This document shows positions 31,860 to 41,023 of a DNA stretch of 64,000 bases, piece by piece. The notes beneath the pieces were generated by a model, which was not told the DNA's origin, did not search any database, and saw only the letters and a list, made by a program, of their open reading frames with translations. Each line of letters starts with the position of its first letter. The first letter of the stretch is position 1. Made by a program: the position numbers and the translations under genes. The DNA comes from Metarhizobium sp964253915. GTDB lineage: Bacteria; Pseudomonadota; Alphaproteobacteria; Rhizobiales; Rhizobiaceae. The DNA is taken from NCBI RefSeq assembly GCF_964253915.1, contig NZ_CAXUSG020000004.1, positions 348,367-412,366 of the forward strand. Direction: 5' to 3'.

Positions 31860-33314
31860 ATGGGCAAGGTAACGGGTTTCCTCGAAATCGATCGCCAGGT
31901 GGCGAAGTATCAGCCGGCGTCGGATCGCATTCGCCATTTCCGCGAATTCACGATCCCGATGTCGGAACCGGAAGTGCAGAAACAGGCCGCCCGTTGCATG
32001 GACTGCGGCATCCCCTATTGCCATGGCCCGACCGGTTGTCCGGTGCACAACCAGATCCCGGATTGGAATGACCTCGTCTACAACAACAACTGGGAAGAGG
32101 CGATCCGCAACCTGCATTCGACCAACAACTTCCCGGAATTCACCGGCCGCGTCTGCCCGGCGCCCTGCGAGGAAGCCTGCACGCTGAACCTTGAAGATGC
32201 GCCGGTGGCGATCAAGACCGTCGAACAGGCCATCGCCGACAAGGCCTATGAACTGGGCTTCATCGTGCCGCAGCCGGCGACGGTGCATACCGGCAAGAAG
32301 GTCGCGGTCATCGGTTCCGGTCCCTCCGGCCTTGCCGCCGCCCAGCAGCTTGGCCGCGCCGGTCATGAGGTGCATGTCTACGAGCGCGAATCCAAGGCCG
32401 GCGGCCTGCTGCGCTACGGCATTCCCGACTTCAAGATGGAGAAGAACTTCATCGACCGTCGTGTCGAGCAGATCAAGGGCGAGGGCGTCACCTTCCACTA
32501 CGGCGTCAATGTTGGCGTCGATATCAAGGTCGAGCAGCTGCTCGCCGATTATGATGCCGTGCTCTATTGCGGCGGTTCGGAAACGCCGCGCGAAGCCGGC
32601 ATCCCGGGCGTCGATCTTTTCGGCGTGCATGACGCCATGCCCTATCTGGTGCAGCAGAACCGCCGCGTCGGTCGCGAAAACATCGACAGCGTCGGCTGGC
32701 CGTCCGATCCGATCCTCGCCGGCGGCAAGCACGTTGTTGTCGTCGGTGGCGGCGATACCGCTTCCGACTGCGTCGGCACCGCCTTCCGTCAGGGCGCCGT
32801 CAAGGTAACCCAGCTCGACATCCGTCCGCAGCCGCCGGAAAAGGAAGACAAGCTCGCCGTCTGGCCGTTCTGGGCGACGAAGATGCGCACCTCCTCGTCG
32901 CAGGCCGAAGGCGCCAACCGCGAATTCCAGGTCGCAACGCTGGAATTCGTCGGCGAGGACGGACAGCTGACAGGCGTGAAGTGCTGCGAGGTGGATGAGC
33001 GCCGCAAGCCGATCGCCGGCACGGAATTTGTCATCAAGGCCGACCTCGCTTTCATCGCCATCGGCTTCAGCGGCCCCTTCACCAACAGCGTCCTGAAGGA
33101 CCTGGAAGGCAAGTTGACGCTGAACGTCGACCGCCGCGGCTCGACCAACGTCGTCGCCAACGAAAAGGACTACAAGACCTCGGTCGACAAGCTGTGGACC
33201 GCCGGCGACGTTCGCCGCGGCCAGTCGCTGGTCGTCTGGGCGATCCGCGAAGGCCGTCAGGCTGCGCGGGCGATCGACGAGGCGCTGATGGGATCGAGCA
33301 TCCTGCCGCGGTAA
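31860..33314 (+). CDS. gltD: Glutamate synthase (NADPH) small subunit
   Basis: This 484-residue flavoprotein has two [4Fe-4S] cysteine clusters near the N-terminus (CMDCGIPYC and CPAPCEEACTL), a FAD-binding Rossmann motif (VIGSGPSGLAAA, about 150-162) and an NADPH-binding motif (VVGGGDTASDC, about 293-303). It feeds electrons from NADPH to GltB. The start ATG 31860 follows GAGGGAAG. The 175-bp gltB-gltD gap contains only a weak GATCC/GGATC hairpin. The gene is followed by a palindromic repeat region. Confidence 0.97.
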   Translation: MGKVTGFLEIDRQVAKYQPASDRIRHFREFTIPMSEPEVQKQAARCMDCGIPYCHGPTGCPVHNQIPDWNDLVYNNNWEEAIRNLHSTNNFPEFTGRVCPAPCEEACTLNLEDAPVAIKTVEQAIADKAYELGFIVPQPATVHTGKKVAVIGSGPSGLAAAQQLGRAGHEVHVYERESKAGGLLRYGIPDFKMEKNFIDRRVEQIKGEGVTFHYGVNVGVDIKVEQLLADYDAVLYCGGSETPREAGIPGVDLFGVHDAMPYLVQQNRRVGRENIDSVGWPSDPILAGGKHVVVVGGGDTASDCVGTAFRQGAVKVTQLDIRPQPPEKEDKLAVWPFWATKMRTSSSQAEGANREFQVATLEFVGEDGQLTGVKCCEVDERRKPIAGTEFVIKADLAFIAIGFSGPFTNSVLKDLEGKLTLNVDRRGSTNVVANEKDYKTSVDKLWTAGDVRRGQSLVVWAIREGRQAARAIDEALMGSSILPR

Positions 33315-33357
33315 GCGGAAGACATCGCCAAGCTTGGCATGTCGGCCGCCTTTAGAG

Positions 33358-33396
33358 CAATTCCAGCAAAAGTGCGCAGCGGTTTTGCTGGAATTG
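33358..33396. repeat. 14-bp-arm palindromic repeat after gltD
   Basis: CAATTCCAGCAAAA and its exact reverse complement TTTTGCTGGAATTG are separated by 11 bases (GTGCGCAGCGG). The sequence style is that of a widespread short rhizobial palindromic repeat. It lies 43 bp after the gltD stop and might also act in 3'-end formation, although no U-tract follows. Confidence 0.75.
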
Positions 33397-33429
33397 TGTA
33401 GAAACAAAAGGATAGACCGCTTCTCCGTC

Positions 33430-33528
33430 ATGCTCGGCCTTGTGCCGAGCATCCAGGCACGCCAAGTAGAGCCTTTGCCGTAAACGGCTTGGCGGGCGAA
33501 GTCAGATCCTCGGGACGAGCCCGAGGAT
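33430..33528. repeat. 99-bp two-palindrome repeat element, copy 1
   Basis: The element is bounded by ATGCTCGGC CTTGT GCCGAGCAT (33430-33452) and ATCCTCGGG ACGAG CCCGAGGAT (33506-33528). Between them is a CTTGGCGGGCGAAG motif. A copy of identical length and inverted orientation lies at 37185-37283. With the palindrome at 33358 it fills the 303-bp gap between gltD and the DUF459 gene; no gene is seen there. Confidence 0.85.
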
Positions 33529-33617
33529 GACGTCATCAAGGAAATTGGTGGCTTATCGACAAATGGGCGGATGGGTCGTCGGGCGCCGCGGCGCTTTCCG
33601 CAATTGCTGGATGGCTT

Positions 33618-34784
33618 TTACTTCATCCGATAGTCGTCGATGCGCCCCGCCGGCGCCGCTTCCATTTCGCCCTTTTCGATCAGCAGCCGGCGGGCGGACT
33701 GGTCGAGCATGACCGGCATGGCGCGGGCGCCCAGCAATTCCTTGCCGCCGTCGAGTTCGGGGTCGATCAGGCTGATCGGCTGCGTGCGGACGATCCGGTT
33801 GTTTTCCGCCGGCGGCAGGTTAATCAGCTCGGGCAGATTGCTGGCATCGAGGCGAACGAGTTCGGGCGACGTCGTATCGCCGAGAAGCCGCTTGGCCGAT
33901 TTTTCGACATAGAAGGCGAGCTTGCGCCGGCCGGCGCGCGTCAGGTTCAGGCCGTCGGAATTGCGCAGGCGCACCTGCTGGCCGTTGACGTCCGAGCCGG
34001 TGATGACGAATTTTCCGTTCTCGTCGACAAAACCGTCCCACACGTCGATGAATTCGCCGCCGGCACGCTCCACCTGGGTGCGGAACAGGCCGTTGAACTG
34101 CAGGACATCGGCGGTCATCGACGGTGACTGGAAGGCCGGCAGGCCGACCCACAGCAGCGGCAGATTGCGGGAACGCACGACAGCGGCCAGTTTTGCGGCG
34201 CGGTTTTCGTATTCTTTCAGCCAGGCGTCCGTGCGGAATTTTTCGCGCGTGCCACCCACCGACATCTGCTGCCGGTCGTTGGTGCCGATCATGATCACCA
34301 CCATCGCCGGCTTGATTTCGTCGATGAAGATCGGCAGCTGCGCCTGCCAGTCGTAGTGGTCGTCGCGCACCAGGCCGGAAGCGACGCTGTTGCGATTTTC
34401 GATGACGACATTCGGCGAGGTTTCGAAGGCGGCCGTCAGTCCGTCGCCAAGGCTGTTTGCCAGGAAATCGCCGACCACGAGGATCTTCTTGGCGTTTTCC
34501 GCCTTGGTGACCGGTTGCGGCTTGTTTTCGTTGGTCGCGGTGGATGTGCTGGCGGCAGGGTTGCGCTTGCGGTTGCGGTTGCGCGTTTGCCGCGGCGTGG
34601 TGATCTCCTCGACCGAGGCCTTCTTGGGTTTCTTGCCGAACAGCAACTGCAACAGCGTCTTGCGCTCGCCGCGGTCCTGGGCGTAGGCCGGCGGCAGCAG
34701 GCAGGAAAAGCCAAACAGCAATGCCAGCAGAGCCGCAAGGCTCCGCTGCATCAGACCCGTCGATGAGGATGAGCGTGTCTTCAT
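33618..34784 (-). CDS. DUF459/SGNH-hydrolase-fold exported protein
   Basis: This 388-residue protein has a signal peptide (LAALLALLFGFSCLLPPAYA), a basic low-complexity linker (RQTRNRNRKRN, Thr/Ser-rich) and an SGNH-like domain from about residue 98. Block I reads VVGDFLANSLGDGL, where classical GDSL enzymes have a serine in place of Phe. Block III is IGTNDRQQM, and a C-terminal region LRNSDGLNLTRAG resembles a D-x-x-H region without an obvious catalytic His. It is 39 bp downstream of a lytic transglycosylase on the same strand, so an envelope role is likely. The catalytic state is doubtful. Confidence 0.8.
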   Translation of the reverse strand: MKTRSSSSTGLMQRSLAALLALLFGFSCLLPPAYAQDRGERKTLLQLLFGKKPKKASVEEITTPRQTRNRNRKRNPAASTSTATNENKPQPVTKAENAKKILVVGDFLANSLGDGLTAAFETSPNVVIENRNSVASGLVRDDHYDWQAQLPIFIDEIKPAMVVIMIGTNDRQQMSVGGTREKFRTDAWLKEYENRAAKLAAVVRSRNLPLLWVGLPAFQSPSMTADVLQFNGLFRTQVERAGGEFIDVWDGFVDENGKFVITGSDVNGQQVRLRNSDGLNLTRAGRRKLAFYVEKSAKRLLGDTTSPELVRLDASNLPELINLPPAENNRIVRTQPISLIDPELDGGKELLGARAMPVMLDQSARRLLIEKGEMEAAPAGRIDDYRMK

Positions 34785-34823
34785 CCCGTTTTGATTACGC
34801 CGTTCGCCCGGTGAGAGCCAGCG

Positions 34824-36041
34824 CTATTTTCGGAGCGCATTGAGCAGCGCCTGCGACGGTTCGCCGTTCTGCTCCATGCCGAGGCGCTGTTGGATGCTGG
34901 TGATCGCCGCCTTGGAGCCGGAACCGAAATTGCCGTCCACCTCGCCGTCGTAATAACCGAGCGCCTTGAGGCGGGTCTGCAGTTCGAACTTTTCCTTGAC
35001 GTCGAGCGTGCCGTCCGGGCGTGGCCAACGCTGCTGCATGCCGCCGTAACCGGCGATCTCGTCGGCCAGCAGGCCGACGGCGAGCGCATAGGTGTCGGCG
35101 GCGTTGTACTTCTTGATGGTGAAGAAGTTCTTGGTCATCAGGAAGCCGGGGCCGCCGGCGCCCGCCATCAGCTTCAGTGAAGCGCGGTCCTTGCCGTTCT
35201 TGAAGCCCTTGCCGCTCGGACGGATGAAGCCGAGCTTTTCCCATTCCGCCAGCGTCAGCGTCTTGCCGGAATATTTGTTGCCGCCCGCGGGCACGACCAC
35301 TTCGTAACCCCAGGTCTTGCCGCTCTGCCAGCCGTTTTTCATCAACAGATTGGCGGAGGTCGCCAGCGCATCCGGCACGGAATTCCAGATGTCGCGATGG
35401 CCATTTCCATCAGCGTCGATGGCATACAGCAGGTAGCTCGTCGGGATGAACTGCGTATGGCCCATGGCGCCCGCCCATGAACCGGTCAGGCCATTGGCGC
35501 TGATATCGCCGTTCTGCAGGATTTTCAGCGCGGCGACCAGCTGGGTCCGGGCAAATTTCGCCCGCTTCTTGTCGGCATAGGCAAGCGTGGCCAAAGCGCG
35601 CGGAACATAGTGGAGACGGTCTTCCTTCTCCAAAACTGCGCCATAATTAGATTCCATCGACCAGATGGCGAGGAGGATATTTTTATCGACACCGAAATGA
35701 CGTTCCAGTGCCTTCAGCGTCTGCCCATGCTTGGCGGCCATTTCGCGGCCGATCTTGACGGTATACGGATTGACACGGGAATCGACGTAGTCCCACACTC
35801 TCGACTTGAATTCCGGCTGGTAGCGCGCCTTTTCCAGCACGTCCGGATCGGGGTCGGTGACACCGGCAAAAGCTTTGCGGTAGGTCGCGCGGGTAATCCC
35901 GCTCTGCGACGCCGTCGCATAGAAATTGTCGATCCACTGCCTGAAACCGGCATCGGCGCGTGCGGGCGCGGGCGTTACGGTCGATGCGACCACGAACGCC
36001 AGAGCGAGACCGAGGAGGGAGAACTTTCGATTGTTGGTCAT
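34824..36041 (-). CDS. Lytic murein transglycosylase, MltB family with peptidoglycan-binding domain
   Basis: This protein of about 405 residues has a signal peptide (LLGLALAFVVASTVTPAPARA), an SLT_2/MltB catalytic domain (about 30-325) with the catalytic glutamate in IWSMESNYG, and AMGHTQFIPTSYL. A C-terminal PG_binding_1 domain follows (about 345-405; LQTRLKALGYYDGEVDGNFG). It cleaves the MurNAc-GlcNAc bond with 1,6-anhydro formation in the periplasm. ATG 36041 follows AGGA; a TTG one codon earlier is also open. No lipobox cysteine is present, so it is soluble, unlike E. coli MltB. Confidence 0.92.
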   Translation of the reverse strand: MTNNRKFSLLGLALAFVVASTVTPAPARADAGFRQWIDNFYATASQSGITRATYRKAFAGVTDPDPDVLEKARYQPEFKSRVWDYVDSRVNPYTVKIGREMAAKHGQTLKALERHFGVDKNILLAIWSMESNYGAVLEKEDRLHYVPRALATLAYADKKRAKFARTQLVAALKILQNGDISANGLTGSWAGAMGHTQFIPTSYLLYAIDADGNGHRDIWNSVPDALATSANLLMKNGWQSGKTWGYEVVVPAGGNKYSGKTLTLAEWEKLGFIRPSGKGFKNGKDRASLKLMAGAGGPGFLMTKNFFTIKKYNAADTYALAVGLLADEIAGYGGMQQRWPRPDGTLDVKEKFELQTRLKALGYYDGEVDGNFGSGSKAAITSIQQRLGMEQNGEPSQALLNALRK

Positions 36042-36250
36042 CAACTGTCCTGTCCGTTTCTCTCATGAGTTGCGGTTCGGAAGGCGAAATACACATCCGG
36101 CTCAAACGCGAAGATTACAAGAATGAAGTCAACAAACTCTTTACCATGAAACCGGCAGCCGGTCATCCTTTGCAAAAAAGTAGCAAATTTGTACTAGGTC
36201 GAAACACAAGGTCATGAGCGAGACCCCGAAAAACGCCTGAGGAGGCATGT

Positions 36251-37138
36251 GTGAATCAGCATCAAAAAGTGCGTAAGGCAGTCTTTCCCGTTGCAGGCCT
36301 GGGAACCCGGTTCCTGCCCGCCACCAAATCGGTGCCGAAGGAAATGCTGACCGTCGTCGACAAGCCGGTCATCCAGTATGTGGTCGAGGAGGCCGTCGCG
36401 GCCGGGATCGAACACCTGGTCTTCGTCACCGGACGCAGCAAGCATGTGATCGAGGATTATTTCGACATCCAGTTCGAGCTCGAGCAGACGCTGCGCGAGC
36501 GCAACAAGAATGCCGAACTGACGCTTCTGTCCGGCCTGTTGCCCAAGGCCGGCACGACCAGCTTCACCCGCCAGCAGGAACCGCTCGGCCTCGGCCACGC
36601 CGTCTGGTGCGCCCGCGAGATCATCGGCAACGAGCCGTTTGCGCTGCTTTTGCCCGACATGATCATGCGTGGCGAAAAGGGCTGCATGAAGAGCATGGTC
36701 GAACTCTACGATCATAGCGGCGGCAATGTCATCGCCGTCGAGGAATGCGCCCCCGACCAGACCCACAAATATGGCATCGTCGGTGTCGGCGACCCGATCG
36801 GCAACGGCTTCAAGATCACCGGCATGGTGGAAAAGCCGGCCAAGGGAACGGCGCCGTCCAACTTCTTCATCAACGGCCGCTACATCCTGCAGCCGGAAAT
36901 CTTCAAGATCCTGGAAACCCAGGAGCGCGGTGCAGGCAACGAGATCCAGCTGACGGATGCGATGCTGAAGCTCTCCACCTCGCAGGATTTCGCAGGTTAC
37001 CATTTCCGCGGTGAAACCTTCGACTGCGGTGCCAAGGACGGGTTCATCCTCGCCAACGTCGCTTTTGCGCTGGACCGCGCCGATATCCGCGCCACCGTCG
37101 AGGAGCCGCTGAAGGCGCTGCTGGCCGGGTTGAAGTAA
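36251..37138 (+). CDS. galU: UTP-glucose-1-phosphate uridylyltransferase
   Basis: This 295-residue nucleotidyltransferase starts at GTG 36251 (GGAGG five bases upstream). The nucleotide-binding loop is FPVAGLGTRFLPATKS (about 12-27), KEMLTVVDKPVIQYVVEEA follows, and the sugar-binding region includes LLPDMIM and GMVEKPAKG. It makes UDP-glucose for exopolysaccharide, LPS and glucan synthesis. It stands alone; a 99-bp repeat lies just downstream. Confidence 0.96.
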   Translation: MNQHQKVRKAVFPVAGLGTRFLPATKSVPKEMLTVVDKPVIQYVVEEAVAAGIEHLVFVTGRSKHVIEDYFDIQFELEQTLRERNKNAELTLLSGLLPKAGTTSFTRQQEPLGLGHAVWCAREIIGNEPFALLLPDMIMRGEKGCMKSMVELYDHSGGNVIAVEECAPDQTHKYGIVGVGDPIGNGFKITGMVEKPAKGTAPSNFFINGRYILQPEIFKILETQERGAGNEIQLTDAMLKLSTSQDFAGYHFRGETFDCGAKDGFILANVAFALDRADIRATVEEPLKALLAGLK

Positions 37139-37184
37139 GGCTCGCTTGCGGTTGTTTCCTTAGTCAGAAAACCTCTCCGACGTT

Positions 37185-37283
37185 ATCCTCGGGCTTGTCC
37201 CGAGGATCTGCCTTCGCCCGCCAAGCCAGCGACGGTAGGGGACCCATCCGGCGGGCTTGGATGCTCGGCACAGGGCCGAGCAT
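37185..37283. repeat. 99-bp two-palindrome repeat element, copy 2 (inverted)
   Basis: ATCCTCGGG CTTGT CCCGAGGAT (37185-37207) and ATGCTCGGC ACAGG GCCGAGCAT (37261-37283) bound the element, with CTTCGCCCGCCAAG between them. The order of palindromes is reversed relative to the copy at 33430-33528, so the two are in inverted orientation. It lies between the convergent galU and beta-barrel genes. Confidence 0.85.
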
Positions 37284-37301
37284 GAGAGAAGGCCAGCGCG
37301 C

Positions 37302-38846
37302 CTATTTCTTCACCGTCAGGCCGACGCCGGCGCGCAGGACATCCGTATCGGAGCCGCTTTCGCGGACCGTGCGCTCGTAAGAAATGTCGCCGGTCAGGTC
37401 GAGATAGCGGTTGAGACCCCAGGTCAGGCCGGTGCCGACGAGATAGACCGTTTCGTTCTGCGAGCCGCCGCTCGGATAGTCACGCAGCGTTGCCGCACCG
37501 GTGAGGCGGGCGACGACGTTGTCGCGAACTTCATGGGCGATGCCGGCATTGATGCCATAGGCCATGTAGCCGCTTTGGCCAGCCGCAGTCGAGGGTTCGA
37601 CCGTCGTCGTCAGGCCGATCGTCACGTCGGTGCCGCGCTGCGGCGACCAGGCGACATTGCCTTCGACAAGCGCGCCGTCGAGGCTCTTCAGCCGGTCGTC
37701 GTCGAAGCGCGAGGTTTCGTAGCCGACACCCAGTTCGCCCCGCAGCTTTTCGCCGAGATCGACTTCCACGCCGACCTTGCCGGCATAGGTCCAGTAGGAG
37801 CGGGCGTAACCCAGCGTATCCGTCCTGAGGTCGTAGCGGGAACGGCCGACAGATGCTTCGACGAACGGAATGAGCGAGGGCGACAGTTCGTAGCCGACGC
37901 GGCCGCGCAGGTCGCCGTTCCAGCGGTCGCGGTCGCGCAGCGAAAGCTCGCTGCCATCGGTCAGTTCCACATCCGAATAGACCCGTCGTTCCAGTTCGGC
38001 GCCGATCGCGCCGCGGATGACGCCCATATCGCGTTTCAGTTCGACGCCGGTATTGAATGTATGGACGCCGGCCTGCGTCTTGGCGTCGCTGATGGCGTTC
38101 GGATCGTCGGCATCCTCGCGGGAGAAGCTGTAGCCGCCGGTGATGTTCATGATCGTGCTGTCGGCAAGATCGAGGCGCAGCAGGGCGTCGATGTTGGCCG
38201 ACGGTTCGGTCTCGGCATTGCCGCTGATGTTGCGCTGCCAGACGCCGTCGCCGGTGACGGTCAGCGCGTGCCGGGACCAGTCGGAGGATAGCGTTCCCTT
38301 GATGCCGGTCTGCAGGAAGGTGCGGTTATCTTTGGAGCCTCCGCTGCGGGTCGATTCCGTGCCGATCGACTGGGTGATCGACGGGCGCAGCGTGAAGGTG
38401 CCGAGGCGAACGCCCTGGGCGTCGTTGCGGGTGAGATCCTGGCGGGCGCCCAGCCCGTCCTCGGTGGTTTCGCGCAGGTTCATGCGTCCCAGATCTTCGG
38501 CCGCCAGATTGTCTTCCTGGCCTGTGAGCCGGCGGGCACGCTCGTTGATACCGCCGGGGACTTCTTCCTGGCTTTCGATCGAACCTGTGGTCAGCTTGGA
38601 TGGTTTGGCCGTGTTGTTTCCTGCCGCGGCGCCGGTTGCCGTGTCGCCGTTGGCGTCCAGACCAGACGTATCCGTGCTGTCGAACGCCGTCGTTGCCGGG
38701 CGCAGTTTCAGCGCGGTGTCGCGGGTTGCCGATTGCGCAAACAGCATCGCCGGTGCGCAAAGCACCGTGCAGCCGATCAGCAGCGCCGCGCCGCGCGCCG
38801 TCGAACGGCGGGACGATTTTCCGCCATGGGATGCTGTCTGTGTCAT
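37302..38846 (-). CDS. Outer-membrane beta-barrel protein (BBP2-like)
   Basis: This protein of about 514 residues has a signal peptide (AALLIGCTVLCAPAMLFAQS) and a low-complexity, Thr/Ala-rich N-terminal segment (about 40-130). A barrel follows, with many alternating strands (TGIKGTLSSDWSRHALTVTG; YELSPSLIPFVEASVGRSRY; KVGVEVDLGEKLRGELGVGY) and the C-terminal strand VLRAGVGLTVKK. It resembles the beta-barrel porin 2 group common in Rhizobiales, of unknown transport role. ATG 38846 is the best in-frame start but has a weak ribosome site. Confidence 0.8.
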   Translation of the reverse strand: MTQTASHGGKSSRRSTARGAALLIGCTVLCAPAMLFAQSATRDTALKLRPATTAFDSTDTSGLDANGDTATGAAAGNNTAKPSKLTTGSIESQEEVPGGINERARRLTGQEDNLAAEDLGRMNLRETTEDGLGARQDLTRNDAQGVRLGTFTLRPSITQSIGTESTRSGGSKDNRTFLQTGIKGTLSSDWSRHALTVTGDGVWQRNISGNAETEPSANIDALLRLDLADSTIMNITGGYSFSREDADDPNAISDAKTQAGVHTFNTGVELKRDMGVIRGAIGAELERRVYSDVELTDGSELSLRDRDRWNGDLRGRVGYELSPSLIPFVEASVGRSRYDLRTDTLGYARSYWTYAGKVGVEVDLGEKLRGELGVGYETSRFDDDRLKSLDGALVEGNVAWSPQRGTDVTIGLTTTVEPSTAAGQSGYMAYGINAGIAHEVRDNVVARLTGAATLRDYPSGGSQNETVYLVGTGLTWGLNRYLDLTGDISYERTVRESGSDTDVLRAGVGLTVKK

Positions 38847-38998
38847 GCGTTCATGCCCGGCGATCGCTGGAAAGATTACGCAATCGTAAAGCCTCGTGGT
38901 TAACGTTTCCTTTATCGATGCTGTCGGCGGCTGTGATGTTTGCGAGCGTCCGGCCATTGCCGATGGACTTGACCCCGGAAAAGCGCTAACTCATCGCC

Positions 38999-39994
38999 AT
39001 GATCAAGCGTGCGATAAAACTGGTCGAAAGCAATGCGGTCGAATCCGCCTTGCGGACGATCGCGACCGAAAAGAACGGGCTGCAATCGATCGAAAATGCC
39101 CTTTCGAATGGATTGGCCGAGCCGTTTACCCGGGCTGTGGAAATCATCGGCGGCATCAGCGGCCGGGTTATCGTCACCGGCATCGGCAAGAGCGGCCATA
39201 TCGGCTCGAAGCTCGCCGCGACTTTCGCTTCGACCGGCACGCCGTCCTTCTTCGTCCATCCGGTCGAAGCCAATCACGGCGATCTCGGCATGATCACCCA
39301 GGACGACGTTATCATCGCTTTGTCCTGGAGTGGTGAAAGCGCCGAGCTGCGCGGCATTATCGCCTTTTCCCGCCGTTTCGCCATTCCGCTGATTGCCATC
39401 ACTTCGGGCGCCAACTCGACGCTGGCGCGCGAGTCGGATGTCCGCCTGCTGTTGCCCAACGAGCAGGAAGCCTGTCCGCATGGGCTGGCGCCGACCACCT
39501 CGACCTTGATGCAATTGGCCATCGGCGATGCGCTGGCGGTTGCGCTGCTCGAAGCGCGCGGTTTTACCGCCCATGATTTCCGCACCTTCCATCCGGGCGG
39601 TAAGCTGGGGGCGAGCCTGACCCATGTCGCCGACATCATGCACAAGGGCGACCGCGTGCCGCTGGTGCCGCTCGGCTGCTCGATGCAGGTGGCTGTCGAG
39701 ACATTGTCTCATATGCGCTTCGGCTGCGTCGGCGTTATCGATGCGGACGGGCGCCTGTGCGGTATCGTCACCGATGGCGATATCGCCCGCAACCTCGGTC
39801 GCAACCTGAGCGAACTCAACGTCGACGATATCATGACACGCACGCCGAAGACGGTAAGCGAACAGACGCTGGCGACCGGCGCCATGGCGCTGCTGCAGAA
39901 GCACAATATCTCGGCGCTGATGGTTGTCGATGCCGACAGTTTCCCCATCGGCATCATTCATTTCCATGATCTGCTGCGGATCGGCGTCGCCTGA
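38999..39994 (+). CDS. kdsD: Arabinose-5-phosphate isomerase (KdsD/KpsF)
   Basis: This 331-residue enzyme has an SIS sugar-isomerase domain (about 35-185; VTGIGKSGHIGSKLAATFASTGTPS, ALSWSGES, ITSGANSTLARESDV) and two CBS domains (about 210-331). It interconverts D-ribulose-5-phosphate and D-arabinose-5-phosphate, the first step of Kdo synthesis for LPS or capsule. It is divergent from the beta-barrel gene. Confidence 0.94.
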   Translation: MIKRAIKLVESNAVESALRTIATEKNGLQSIENALSNGLAEPFTRAVEIIGGISGRVIVTGIGKSGHIGSKLAATFASTGTPSFFVHPVEANHGDLGMITQDDVIIALSWSGESAELRGIIAFSRRFAIPLIAITSGANSTLARESDVRLLLPNEQEACPHGLAPTTSTLMQLAIGDALAVALLEARGFTAHDFRTFHPGGKLGASLTHVADIMHKGDRVPLVPLGCSMQVAVETLSHMRFGCVGVIDADGRLCGIVTDGDIARNLGRNLSELNVDDIMTRTPKTVSEQTLATGAMALLQKHNISALMVVDADSFPIGIIHFHDLLRIGVA

Positions 39995-40033
39995 CGCGTA
40001 GGTGCCGGGCGCACGACCCGGCACGAACTGCCG

Positions 40034-40456
40034 TCATTGACCGGCGATCCTGTCGCGCAGGCGGTCTTCCTGTTCTTTCAGCTCAGGCGTCATGGCTTCG
40101 CCAAAATCGGCGGCCTCGTAGATGCGGCGGATTTCGATTTCGCTGGGGCCGGGCATGGGGTTGGGGCAGCGTTTTACCCAGGCGACGGCTTCGTCCATGT
40201 CCTTGACCTGCCAGATCCAGAAGCCGGCGACAAGTTCGCCTGTTTCGGAGAATGGGCCGTCGATGACGGTCCGTGCTGCACCGTCGAAGGCGATACGTTT
40301 GCCTTTGGAGGAAGGATGCAGCCCTTCGCCGGCCAGCATCAGCCCGGCATCGACCAGTTCTTCGTTAAACTTGCTCATGGCTTCCAAGAGCTCGACCGGC
40401 GGCATCAAACCGGCTTCACTGTCTTTCGTCGCCTTGACCAGAACCATCACGCGCAT
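40034..40456 (-). CDS. YCII-related (DGPF-domain) protein
   Basis: This 140-residue protein has the DGPF/YCII pattern: MRVMVLVKATKDSEAG at the start, AARTVIDGPFSETGELVAGFWIW, and RCPNPMPGPSEIEIRRIYEAADF. Such proteins are often linked to ECF sigma factors in other genomes, but none is seen here. The function is unknown. ATG 40456 has GGGAG upstream. Confidence 0.87.
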   Translation of the reverse strand: MRVMVLVKATKDSEAGLMPPVELLEAMSKFNEELVDAGLMLAGEGLHPSSKGKRIAFDGAARTVIDGPFSETGELVAGFWIWQVKDMDEAVAWVKRCPNPMPGPSEIEIRRIYEAADFGEAMTPELKEQEDRLRDRIAGQ

Positions 40457-40560
40457 CGTCTTTCTCCCTTGATCCACGAAGGCGTTCTTGCCTTCCTGTC
40501 TTAAAGACGAGCCGGGCACGGACCAGCCGACAATGGCAGCCAAATTTTCCGGGCAACCGA

Positions 40561-41019
40561 TCAGATGGCTTCGATCGTCAGGTCGCGGCCGTTGCTGGTG
40601 GTGACGCGGACGCGGGTGCCGGCCGGCAGGTCCGGTCCCATCACCGGCCAGAAGGTGTCGTCGAGGCGAATGCGGCCCCGGCCTTCCACGACTGGCTCCT
40701 GCAGGGTTGCCGTGCGTCCAACCAGGCTTGCGCTGCGTTGATTGAGCAGCGGTTCGTCGGTGACGGCATTGCCGTTGGACAGCAGGCGCCGGCCGAGAAG
40801 GGCGCTCACCACGGAGAGCGCGGCAAAGACCAGTAGCTGGACCTGCCAGAGCCAGAAGGAGGTTTCCCACAACAGCAGCGACAGGGCGCCGACGACAATG
40901 GCCGCCGCGCCGATCCAGACGAGGAAGACGCCCGGCATGACAAGCTCGGCGGCCAGCAGCACCAGGCCGAGCAGCCACCATGCCCACGGCCCGAGTTCCT
41001 CGGCAAGCGCATGGATCAT
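40561..41019 (-). CDS. NfeD family membrane protein
   Basis: This 152-residue protein has N-terminal transmembrane helices (WWLLGLVLLAAELVMPGVFLVWIGAAAIVVGAL and FWLWQVQLLVFAALSVVSALL) and a C-terminal OB-fold (about 90-152; LVGRTATLQEP, GRIRLDDTFWPVMGPDLPAGTRVRV). NfeD proteins are partners of SPFH/stomatin proteins. The partner gene ends only 4 bp upstream, so the two are co-transcribed. Confidence 0.92.
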   Translation of the reverse strand: MIHALAEELGPWAWWLLGLVLLAAELVMPGVFLVWIGAAAIVVGALSLLLWETSFWLWQVQLLVFAALSVVSALLGRRLLSNGNAVTDEPLLNQRSASLVGRTATLQEPVVEGRGRIRLDDTFWPVMGPDLPAGTRVRVTTSNGRDLTIEAI

Positions 41020-41023
41020 CGGC

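Noticed and set aside
33358..33396. Terminator of gltBD
   Set aside because: The stem is perfect, but there is no U-tract and the loop is long. It fits a dispersed palindromic repeat better.
31614..33539. A 641-codon open frame antisense to gltD
   Set aside because: It is a codon-bias mirror of gltD, runs into repeat DNA and has no recognisable domain.
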